Positions 1 to 6,457 of a DNA stretch of 64,000 nucleotides are shown one piece after another. Where the stretch lies: positions 1 through 64,000 of the forward strand of contig CALHAW010000001.1 of assembly GCA_937934135.1 (NCBI GenBank), read 5' to 3'. The notes beneath the pieces are model-generated. The model did not search any database, had not been told where the DNA came from, and saw only the letters and a list, made by a program, of their open reading frames with translations. The number at the start of each line of letters is the position of its first letter. Within the stretch, counting starts at the first letter, position 1. Both the position numbers and the translations under genes were made by a program. This stretch comes from an uncultured Alphaproteobacteria bacterium. GTDB lineage: Bacteria; Pseudomonadota; Alphaproteobacteria; Micavibrionales; Micavibrionaceae.

Positions 1-46
1 GAAATTACGCGTTCATTGCGTGTTTCTTTTGATGTGATTTGGGAAA

Positions 47-631
47 ATGCAAAAGACATTCACTAATTATCATTTAGCCATATCCAAAGAACGATATGCA
101 GACATAGATTATGATCTCGATGGTAGTGTTGAGGTCATAGAAAGACCTACACCTGCATTAAATAGATTTTTATCTTTGTTAAAATCTGTAGGTAAAAAAT
201 ACGGCTGGGATAGAAGGCCTAAATATTTAAACTATCCTGCTATTGCCAATCGATTGGCCTCTTCTAATACGCGTTATTTTGATATTTTAAAAGACGGTCA
301 AGCCGTCGGATATGTTTTAGCAACAAAGCCTGAAAATTCTCTCGGATGGCATTATACAGAGGCGGCACAAGCCAGAAAAACTATTGAAATAGAAAACTTT
401 GGTTTATTTGAAGGGCAATCAGGCCATAATTATGGTGATACTGCTTTACCTAAAGTTTTAGGCATACTTCTCGAAGATAATGACAATGTTTATTTAACAT
501 CACGATCAACTAACCACCCTAAAGTTATTCCATTTTATGAGGAGAATGGCATGAAGGTCATTCATCAAGAAGTCTTAGCAGATGATCTTATTCCTGAACA
601 TAAGCAAGCATACGTTCCTGCTGTGGCATAA
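47..631 (+). CDS. GNAT-like N-acetyltransferase
   Basis: This 194-residue protein is probably an acetyl-CoA-dependent N-acetyltransferase of the GNAT fold; the substrate cannot be read from the sequence. An aromatic/charged motif WDRRP lies at 54-58, core strands at about 86-92 (VGYVL) and 113-120, and a C-terminal NHPKVIPFYEENGM segment at 156-169 matches the usual GNAT ending in which a Tyr sits before the last strand. The acetyl-CoA loop (GQSGHNYGDTAL, about 123-134) is degenerate compared with the usual Q/RxxGxG/A. An in-frame TGA at 35-37 means the gene starts inside the window. It lies in the AT-rich island and is followed by its own terminator. Family assignment is fairly good; activity is inferred. 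Confidence 0.7.
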   Translation: MQKTFTNYHLAISKERYADIDYDLDGSVEVIERPTPALNRFLSLLKSVGKKYGWDRRPKYLNYPAIANRLASSNTRYFDILKDGQAVGYVLATKPENSLGWHYTEAAQARKTIEIENFGLFEGQSGHNYGDTALPKVLGILLEDNDNVYLTSRSTNHPKVIPFYEENGMKVIHQEVLADDLIPEHKQAYVPAVA

Positions 632-658
632 ATAAAAGTTTCCCCGCTACAGACGAGG

Positions 659-688
659 CCGTTCCTGTTAATTCAGGAGCGGTTTTTT
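659..688 (+). terminator. Rho-independent terminator after the GNAT gene
   Basis: A 9-bp stem (CCGTTCCTG at 659-667 with CAGGAGCGG at 674-682, one G-T pair) has a TTAATT loop and is followed by six T. It closes the transcript of the acetyltransferase gene and separates it from the next regulatory module. Confidence 0.85.
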
Positions 689-704
689 CTTTTGTTACAA
701 CCCG

Positions 705-775
705 ATTCACACGACATAGTTGTATAAAATGGCGTGAATAAACGCTGTTGGTTGTAAAATGGCTTGTTTCACCTT
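705..775 (+). promoter_or_regulatory. Upstream regulatory module, copy 1
   Basis: This stretch contains TCACACGACATAGTTGTA at 707-724 and, 32 bp after the first GTTGTA, a second GTTGTAAAATGGCTTGTTT at 751-769. The same two blocks with the same internal spacing recur at 1127-1190 before the next gene. The two GTTGTA motifs are about three helical turns apart. This looks like a shared operator/promoter unit; the bound protein is unknown. Confidence 0.55.
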
Positions 776-835
776 CTTTATTAGGTTGTTTTCTCATTTC
801 TTTATCAAGATGGATAAAACCAAGTGGAGAAAAAC

Positions 836-1090
836 ATGAACGACAACCAAAAACCAAAAAGCTTTTCGGCATTATCGGAGCAACTATCAGAAATTTTTGA
901 TCATATGGATTATATTGATTCTAGTTTTAATAGAATTGAAGCCTATGCAGGCAAAAAATATCAAGAAATCGAAAAGAAAATAAACCCTGACCAAAATTGT
1001 GACATTTCAAAAGAACTTCAATATCACATGGCAAATTTTTTAAGTAATCTTGCTAAGAATTACGAAACAAAAAAGCATAATTCAAATTAA
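836..1090 (+). CDS. Small helical hypothetical protein
   Basis: This encodes an 84-residue hydrophilic protein that I do not recognise. The start at 836 is chosen over an in-frame GTG at 824 because GGAG at 826-829 is spaced 6 nt from this ATG. The sequence is rich in charged and amphipathic helix formers (for example FSALSEQLSEIFDHMDYID near the N-terminus and KKYQEIEKKI in the middle), suggesting a short coiled-coil or helical-hairpin protein. No signal peptide or membrane segment is seen. It sits alone behind copy 1 of the duplicated upstream module, so it is probably controlled together with the oxidoreductase gene at 1264. Confidence 0.6.
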   Translation: MNDNQKPKSFSALSEQLSEIFDHMDYIDSSFNRIEAYAGKKYQEIEKKINPDQNCDISKELQYHMANFLSNLAKNYETKKHNSN

Positions 1091-1124
1091 AGTAATCGTT
1101 TATTTTAAATTTTATTACCCAGAA

Positions 1125-1195
1125 TATCACACGATAAAGTTGTAAAGAAAATATTCCTTACTTCTTACCAGTTGTAAAATCGCCTGTTTTTAGCC
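1125..1195 (+). promoter_or_regulatory. Upstream regulatory module, copy 2
   Basis: TCACACGATAAAGTTGTA at 1127-1144 and GTTGTAAAATCGCCTGTTT at 1171-1189 match copy 1 at 707-769, with the same 43-bp offset between the first and second blocks. The sequence between the blocks is not conserved, which argues for selection on the two motifs rather than a recent simple duplication. The gene start lies about 93 bp after the second block, against about 85 bp in copy 1. Confidence 0.55.
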
Positions 1196-1263
1196 GTTTT
1201 ATTGAAAGCAACCTTCCCCATGCTCATTCTTAACTTTCATAAAAAGTGATTGGGAGAGTAAAA

Positions 1264-2709
1264 ATGAGTAAAACAACTATTGCTATTATTGGCGGCGGGT
1301 GTTCAGGCACAATGATTGCCGCGCAACAAATGCTAAAATTAATTGAAGAACAAACAATAGCGGATTGGGCTGCATCGCCTGATCATAAAATAAATTTCAG
1401 AATATATGATAAAGATGGGTCAGTAGGTCGAGGAGAGCCTTATGCTTTAGACAATGATGGCATTTTTCTTTTGAATCAGCCTGTTTATGCAATGTCACCA
1501 TTCCCAGAATATCCTAGTCATTATTCTGATTGGTTAAAAAACAAACAATATCCTTATGGTCAGGATGATTTTACGCCACGAAGTATTTATGGAGAATATT
1601 TACAAGAGGTCTTTAGCAAAGCTACTAAGGCATATACGACACTAGGGTGTGGCAGTGTTGATATTGTTGCATCCCATGTTATGAACGTATCCTCACGCGA
1701 TAGCGGATACATGATTGTTTCTGGTAATTATAATGCAGACCACGCGGACATGGTTGTTCTAGCGTCAGGTCATTCTCGCTCGAATTTGCTATCAGAATAT
1801 AGCCACAATTCAAATTATTTCTCTGCTCCTTATGATCAAGAAAAAGTAAAGAAAACATTGCAAGGATCAGTTGATCCAGTAATGGTTGTAGGAACAAGTC
1901 AATCTATGTTGGATAGCTTGGCTCTCTTAGATCACATCAAATTTCCTAATCCTATATATGCAGTATCGCGTCGTTTGGTTAAACCTTGGCTTTTTGATGC
2001 GAAAGCGCATCGGGAAAATAAAGGAAGCTACCAATATCAATTCTTAACAAGGCAATCTATTAATCAACAGACAGAGCTAAGTTTTGAAGATCTAAAAAAC
2101 TTATTTGATAAAGATTTACAAGAAGGTCAAGGTCAAGGTCAAGGTCAAGGTTTTCCTATGGGGCATATTATTTCAAAATTTAATCCCCATGAACTTCTTG
2201 AGGCAATAGAAAACCGTTACACACGAGATAATTTTTCTAAATTTGTTACTCATGTTGGGTCATTATACGGTAATCCAACTTCACCTGAACGCTTTAAGTT
2301 AATGCAAGAATATGAAAAAAGTGGACAATTAAGATTTGTTCAAGCTGATATTCTTGCGGCAGATATAGCGGTAGAAGATGATGGTTTTAATATAGCACTT
2401 GAAGGAAAAGAACCGCTCAAAATTTCAGCTTTGTTTAATAGTTCTTCTTATTCAATGAAGGCAATATCAGATAATGATTATGTTTCTTCGCCATTATTAA
2501 GAAGGTTAGATGATAAAAAAGCGTTAAAACGGCATGAACGAGATAAAAATGCCTTTGCTTTTGGTGAGCAAAATTGGAATAATTTATATCTCGCTGGCCC
2601 ATCTTGTAATTCACAACGATGGGGAGTTGAAACATTTAGGGATGGGCTTTCATATATAGCTGAAAAGTCTGTTCAAAACATTAAACGCGGTTTAATTGTC
2701 GCACCATAA
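1264..2709 (+). CDS. FAD/NAD(P)-binding oxidoreductase (NAD_binding_9 type)
   Basis: This 481-residue flavoprotein begins with a dinucleotide-binding motif (IAIIGGGCSG, about 6-15), followed by a charged second strand and a YxxDxxxxxGRGEPYAL region typical of the FAD-NAD(P)-binding family that includes E. coli YdhS. A second nucleotide-binding segment (VMVVGTSQSMLD) lies near 203-214. The substrate is unknown. The ATG at 1264 is preferred over the GTG at 1246 because GGGAG at 1252-1256 is well placed. A tandem hexamer encodes GQGQGQGQG at about 288-296, a likely length-variable loop. The gene is followed after 15 bp by an AhpD-like gene, so the pair probably works together in redox chemistry. 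The region is AT-rich and probably acquired. Confidence 0.75.
   Translation: MSKTTIAIIGGGCSGTMIAAQQMLKLIEEQTIADWAASPDHKINFRIYDKDGSVGRGEPYALDNDGIFLLNQPVYAMSPFPEYPSHYSDWLKNKQYPYGQDDFTPRSIYGEYLQEVFSKATKAYTTLGCGSVDIVASHVMNVSSRDSGYMIVSGNYNADHADMVVLASGHSRSNLLSEYSHNSNYFSAPYDQEKVKKTLQGSVDPVMVVGTSQSMLDSLALLDHIKFPNPIYAVSRRLVKPWLFDAKAHRENKGSYQYQFLTRQSINQQTELSFEDLKNLFDKDLQEGQGQGQGQGFPMGHIISKFNPHELLEAIENRYTRDNFSKFVTHVGSLYGNPTSPERFKLMQEYEKSGQLRFVQADILAADIAVEDDGFNIALEGKEPLKISALFNSSSYSMKAISDNDYVSSPLLRRLDDKKALKRHERDKNAFAFGEQNWNNLYLAGPSCNSQRWGVETFRDGLSYIAEKSVQNIKRGLIVAP
2125..2151 (+). repeat. In-frame GGTCAA hexanucleotide tandem repeat
   Basis: Four full GGTCAA units plus a final GGT run inside the oxidoreductase gene and encode alternating Gly-Gln. 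Gain or loss of a unit would keep the reading frame and change only loop length. Confidence 0.9.
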
Positions 2710-2724
2710 AGTTAAGGGATTAAG

Positions 2725-3072
2725 ATGACTAATTCAAAAGTAGAAGAATTTAAAGAAAATCGAGATAAGCAAAATGAGATTTTAGCTAAATACGCTAATA
2801 GAAATCAAAAAAAGTTTTATGGTTTAGATGCTACAACTTACCAAAGCGGTGCTTTGGATAAAAAAACAAAGGAGTTATTAGGATTCACAGCCTCTCTTGT
2901 TTTACGTTGTGATGATTGCATCTTATATCATCTTATCGAATGTAAAGAAGCAGGTGTAACATCCGAAGAGTTGTCAGAGGCAACTTCAATAGGAATGCTC
3001 GTTGGTGGTTCTATCACAATTCCCCATATACGCCGCGCTATGGAGATTTGGGATAAAGACTTACAAGATTAA
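2725..3072 (+). CDS. Carboxymuconolactone decarboxylase/AhpD-like protein
   Basis: This 115-residue protein of the CMD/AhpD fold has the redox motif RCDDC with cysteines at 62 and 65 and the conserved His at 69, as in alkylhydroperoxidase AhpD-like proteins that reduce peroxides through a CxxC pair. The helical C-terminal half (ELSEATSIGMLVGGSITIPHIRRAME) fits the family. Its length matches single-domain members. It follows the flavoprotein gene by 15 bp with GGGATT near 2714, so the two are likely co-transcribed; a flavoprotein plus CxxC protein pair suggests a small electron-transfer or peroxide-defence unit, but the partner relationship is inferred. A strong terminator follows. Confidence 0.85.
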   Translation: MTNSKVEEFKENRDKQNEILAKYANRNQKKFYGLDATTYQSGALDKKTKELLGFTASLVLRCDDCILYHLIECKEAGVTSEELSEATSIGMLVGGSITIPHIRRAMEIWDKDLQD

Positions 3073-3103
3073 AAAGTTTGTGATATTTCCCCTATCGCAT
3101 AAG

Positions 3104-3134
3104 CCCAGAGGATTAATCCCCTCTGGGGTTTTTT
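3104..3134 (+). terminator. Rho-independent terminator after the AhpD-like gene
   Basis: CCCAGAGG at 3104-3111 pairs with CCTCTGGG at 3120-3127 across an 8-nt loop and is followed by G and six T. Confidence 0.9.
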
Positions 3135-3245
3135 ATATTTCTTAAAATTCATGGATATTTATTGACTTACACGGTCACTTGCACGTAGTATGGGCTAATA
3201 GTAAATTTTATAGGTAAAACAATAAGTTAAAGAGAATTACTTCTA

Positions 3246-3291
3246 GCTCATAACCTGAAGGTCGTAGGTTCAAATCCTACTCCCGCAACCA
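3246..3291 (+). mobile_element. Displaced 3' fragment of initiator tRNA-Met (att site)
   Basis: The stretch reads as the anticodon loop (CTCATAA), variable loop, T arm (GTAGGTTCAAATCCTAC) and acceptor end with CCA of an initiator tRNA-Met. The 30-odd bases upstream form neither a D arm nor a 5' acceptor strand, so the gene is not intact. This is the signature of an integrase that uses a tRNA 3' half as attachment site. Given the + orientation, the intact tRNA and integrase should lie left of the window and the island should end here. Confidence 0.8.
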
Positions 3292-3506
3292 AGAATATCA
3301 AAACCATTGTATAGTCCAGCTTTAAGCTATGGATTGCACGCTGTAACCACAAAGTGCGACCTGTGATGCTAAATCCTAGCTATTTAATCAAATCTCGATA
3401 TGACATCTATTATTTCCGTTCTAAGGTGCAATTTCTTAAATGTTATTTATACATGAGTACCCTTAGTGAGTATGAAAAAGAATATTAGGGGCATATAATC
3501 AGTTTT

Positions 3507-4334
3507 ATGAAATTTTTGTTTCTTTTATCATTGTTGGTTTTGAATGGGTGTGGAATAGCTGGGCCGATTGATGCGGCGCATAAAGTTTCTGGAACGGAGG
3601 GATTTGTAAAATATTATATTCAAGCATCTCCTTTTCTGCTGACGTCGTATGAGCGGGTGAAAACACAAAATGCCGCCGTTACGGTTTATATTGAAGGCGA
3701 TGGTCGTGCATGGTTGAGTAAAAAAAGACCGTCACGTGACCCGACTCCAAAAGACCCAATCGCGTTGAAATTAGCATCTATTGATCCAGCCGATAATGTG
3801 ATTTATCTGGCGCGGCCGTGTCAATATACAAAAACAATCGATGGTTCTGTCTGTGAGAAAAAATATTGGACATCCCATCGGTTTTCATCAGAAGTGATTG
3901 AGGGAATGAATAATGCTTTAGAGGATATAAAACGACGCCGTCGCATTACACAGTTTCATTTAATAGGATTTTCAGGCGGAGGAAATATTGCTGCCTTATT
4001 AGCGACCAAGAGGAAGGATGTTCTATCTATTAGAACCGTAGCAGGGAATTTAAATCATCAATTACAAAGCAAGATTCATAATGTTTCATATATGCCTGCT
4101 TCGTTGAATGCGCAGGATATTGCCCCTTTTATTGCAGATATCCCACAGCTTCATTTTGTAGGTGGGAAAGACCGCATTGTGCCACAGGAAATATATGAAA
4201 GTTATCGCAAAGCATCAGGGCCGTCAGGTTGTGTGCATTCCCATATTGTGAGAGAGGCCGGTCATACACAAGGCTGGCAATCTGTATGGCAAGAGTTATT
4301 AAAGAGGCCGTTTGATTGTGTGATTGATCAATGA
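3507..4334 (+). CDS. Alpha/beta-hydrolase lipoprotein
   Basis: This is a 275-residue envelope lipoprotein with an alpha/beta-hydrolase fold. A short signal sequence ends in the lipobox LNGC (lipidated Cys15). The nucleophile elbow GFSGGG places Ser156; Asp222 in GGKDRIVP and His253 in EAGHTQGW complete a plausible catalytic triad, with an early strand and loop VYIEGDGRAW at about 60-69. The substrate is unknown; such proteins act on esters or peptides in the periplasm or at the outer membrane. It is the first gene beyond the tRNA-fMet boundary and stands alone, with a weak hairpin plus T-run after its stop. Confidence 0.8.
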   Translation: MKFLFLLSLLVLNGCGIAGPIDAAHKVSGTEGFVKYYIQASPFLLTSYERVKTQNAAVTVYIEGDGRAWLSKKRPSRDPTPKDPIALKLASIDPADNVIYLARPCQYTKTIDGSVCEKKYWTSHRFSSEVIEGMNNALEDIKRRRRITQFHLIGFSGGGNIAALLATKRKDVLSIRTVAGNLNHQLQSKIHNVSYMPASLNAQDIAPFIADIPQLHFVGGKDRIVPQEIYESYRKASGPSGCVHSHIVREAGHTQGWQSVWQELLKRPFDCVIDQ

Positions 4335-4338
4335 TTTT

Positions 4339-4363
4339 GCCCCAGTTTTAAGGGCTTTTTTTG
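4339..4363 (+). terminator. Weak terminator-like hairpin
   Basis: A short GCCC/GGGC stem spans 4339-4355 and is followed by seven T right after the hydrolase stop codon. The stem is only about 4-5 bp, so termination is likely but not certain. Confidence 0.4.
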
Positions 4364-4565
4364 TTCTGAGGGCGAATTATGTTGACGGGAAGGGTAGAAC
4401 AGGTCTTAGTGCATATAAGTTTGATTATTACGTATAAAAATAACAGTTCCTTTCGACATTGTCGGCTTAACTGAGATAAATGATACACTTCATTCTCAAA
4501 CATAAAAATTCAGTGACATGGTTGTGGCTGAAAATATACCGACACTTGCATAAGGAGAAATTACA

Positions 4566-4772
4566 ATGGCAACAGGTACAGTAAAATGGTTTAACCCTAC
4601 AAAAGGCTTTGGCTTTATCGAACCTACAAATGGCGGCGGAGATGTGTTTGTTCACATTAGTGCTGTTGAAGCGTCAAGCCTGAATGGTTTGAACGAAGGC
4701 GATAAAATCGAATTTGATATTCAAGAAGAAAAAGGCAAGCAATCTGCCACGAATTTGAAAGAAGCTGCTTAA
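4566..4772 (+). CDS. Cold-shock protein, CspA family
   Basis: This 68-residue single cold-shock domain covers the whole protein. Both RNA-binding motifs are present: RNP1-like KGFGFI at 13-18 and RNP2-like VFVHIS at 29-34, along with the N-terminal GTVKWFNP. It binds single-stranded RNA or DNA and acts as an RNA chaperone in the cytoplasm. A strong ribosome-binding site AAGGAG at 4552-4557 lies 8 nt before the start. About 200 bp of gene-free sequence precedes it; long structured leaders are common in cold-shock genes, so part of this may be a 5' untranslated region. A terminator follows at 4800-4831. Confidence 0.95.
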   Translation: MATGTVKWFNPTKGFGFIEPTNGGGDVFVHISAVEASSLNGLNEGDKIEFDIQEEKGKQSATNLKEAA

Positions 4773-4799
4773 TTTTAAGTGCTTTTATATAATTTTAAA

Positions 4800-4831
4800 A
4801 ACACGGGATGCGTTGGTATCTCGTGTTTTTT
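4800..4831 (+). terminator. Rho-independent terminator after the cold-shock gene
   Basis: AACACGGGAT at 4800-4809 pairs with ATCTCGTGTT at 4818-4827 (one G-T pair), with a loop of eight, followed by a T-run. Confidence 0.9.
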
Positions 4832-4988
4832 TATATTTGGGTATTGGTGAGTTTTGGGAATATGGCTGGATGGGGTGGCATGTTTCTTATTATGTTTTGT
4901 AACGAGTTGCCTTATTTCTAAGAATGATAGTCTGAGATATAGCGCGTTACCTTAATTTTGACGTGCTGGGTATAAAGGAAGTATAAAA

Positions 4989-5675
4989 ATGAAAATGATA
5001 TTACGATTTTTACCACTGATTATATTGGGGGGGGCGATTATTGCGGCTTACTCATTTGGTCTGCATGAATATTTGACGTTAGAAAGCATTAAGGCGCAAA
5101 AAGAAGAATTTCAAGGATTGATTGACGCAAGCCCGGTTTTAGCGCCGATTGCGTTTGTTGCGCTTTATGCGTTGGCTGTTGCGTTATCGCTTCCGATTGC
5201 GACGTTTTTAACGCTTCTTGGGGGGTTCTTATTTGGCGCAGTCCAAGGAACATTTATGGTTGTTGGTGCGGCCACGATTGGCGCGACCATTATCTTTATG
5301 GTGGCGAAAACATCATTGGGAGCGACGTTACGTGAAAAAGCAGGGCCGCTTTATGATAAGGTTGAAGGGAATATGAAAGATAATGCCATGGGATATTTAT
5401 TTTTCATGCGCCTTGTTCCAATTTTCCCGTTTGTTTTGGTGAATATTTTACCAGCGTTATTTAATGTGCCATTACGTATTTTTGCGCTGACAACATTTTT
5501 TGGTATTTTACCAGGAAGCGCGGTGTTTGTTTATTTTGGTCAACAGTTGGGTGAAATTAATGCCTTGGGTGATTTAGTACGGCCTGAATTGTTAATGGCG
5601 TTTGCGCTGTTGGGTGTATTTGCCTTGATCCCGACGCTTTACACGCAATATAAAAATAAGAAGAAGAAAGCATAA
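4989..5675 (+). CDS. TVP38/TMEM64 (VTT/DedA-like) membrane protein
   Basis: This 228-residue inner-membrane protein carries the VTT/SNARE-associated domain. Its hydrophobic segments include one at about 5-24 and others around 50-75, 80-103, 132-160, 162-182 and 195-215, and the conserved glycine-rich LTLLGGFLFG motif lies near 75-84. A basic tail (KNKKKKA) ends the protein. Relatives of the DedA superfamily are implicated in lipid scrambling or transport; the exact substrate here is unknown. It is the first gene of a run with the DUF547 gene (5 bp later) and a flavoprotein, an association that probably reflects a shared envelope-redox function. AAGGAAG precedes the start. Confidence 0.85.
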   Translation: MKMILRFLPLIILGGAIIAAYSFGLHEYLTLESIKAQKEEFQGLIDASPVLAPIAFVALYALAVALSLPIATFLTLLGGFLFGAVQGTFMVVGAATIGATIIFMVAKTSLGATLREKAGPLYDKVEGNMKDNAMGYLFFMRLVPIFPFVLVNILPALFNVPLRIFALTTFFGILPGSAVFVYFGQQLGEINALGDLVRPELLMAFALLGVFALIPTLYTQYKNKKKKA

Positions 5676-5680
5676 ATATC

Positions 5681-6418
5681 ATGAAAAAAGTTTTAGCCCT
5701 CACGGCCCTGTTATTAATTGCAATCAGTTTTCAGCCGGCCTTTGCCTATGAAAATGATTTGGATGGGTTATTAAAAAGCCATGTGAAAACAGTCACGAAA
5801 AAAGATATTACTTATAATGGCGTTGATTATGATGCATGGGGTAAAGACCCGCGCCATGCCAAGGTGCGTGATGGCGTATTGGCGGTTAATCCCGCAGCTT
5901 TGAAAAGTAAAAATGACAAGCTGGCCTATTGGATTAATGCCTATAACGTTTTGACGATTGATTTGATCACCCGCGAAGGTGAGAGAGACAGTATTAAAAA
6001 CCTTGGTAGCACATTTACAAGCCCGTGGAAAAAGCATAAATGGACAATCGCTGGCAAAGAATACAGTTTGGATAATATTGAACATGATATAATCCGCCCG
6101 ATGGGAGAGGCTCGTATTCATTTTGCGGTAAATTGCGCGGCGAAATCATGCCCTGATTTGAGAGCGCAAGCATACCGTGCAAGTAAGTTGGATGCGCAAT
6201 TAGATGATCAAGCGCGTAAGACGTTTAAGAATGCGAGTAAAGGTTATCAGGCCCTTAATGGGAATGCAGTGAAAGTGACAAAGGTCATGAACTGGTTTAA
6301 AAAAGATTTTAATCAGGGTGATTTGAATAGCTGGTTAGCGCCTTATTTCCCAGAGGATGTAAATGCAGAAACAAATATTAGTTTTTTTAATTATGATTGG
6401 TCTTTGAACAAGCAATAG
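5681..6418 (+). CDS. DUF547 periplasmic protein
   Basis: This 245-residue exported protein has a signal peptide with probable cleavage after AFA at about 22. The DUF547 domain is recognised by YWINAYNVLTI (about 84-94) and the later HFAVNCAAKSCPDLR block (about 147-161) with two Cys. The biochemical role of the family is not established. The start lies only 5 bp after the VTT gene stop, so the two are co-transcribed; the flavoprotein follows after 39 bp. The mature protein should be in the periplasm, topologically suited to work with the neighbouring membrane protein. Confidence 0.85.
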   Translation: MKKVLALTALLLIAISFQPAFAYENDLDGLLKSHVKTVTKKDITYNGVDYDAWGKDPRHAKVRDGVLAVNPAALKSKNDKLAYWINAYNVLTIDLITREGERDSIKNLGSTFTSPWKKHKWTIAGKEYSLDNIEHDIIRPMGEARIHFAVNCAAKSCPDLRAQAYRASKLDAQLDDQARKTFKNASKGYQALNGNAVKVTKVMNWFKKDFNQGDLNSWLAPYFPEDVNAETNISFFNYDWSLNKQ

Positions 6419-6457
6419 GCCGAAAAAATAATAAAATTTATTGAAGGGTAAAATAAA

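Larger units (their letters stand above)
3073..3506. other. Gene-free stretch at the island boundary
   Basis: This 434-bp gap holds the terminator at 3104-3134, the tRNA fragment at 3246-3291 and about 210 bp after it in which I see no supported gene. It marks the switch from AT-rich accessory DNA to DNA with the base usage of the rest of the window. Confidence 0.6.

Noticed and set aside
588-872. Minus-strand frame of 94 codons across the GNAT end and terminator
   Set aside because: It runs through the GNAT 3' end, a clear terminator and the regulatory module, has no good ribosome-binding site and no protein-like pattern.
3296-3506. Possible remnant of an integrase or small RNA after the tRNA-fMet fragment
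   Set aside because: No frame, hairpin-plus-T-run or recognisable motif could be supported by reading the stretch.
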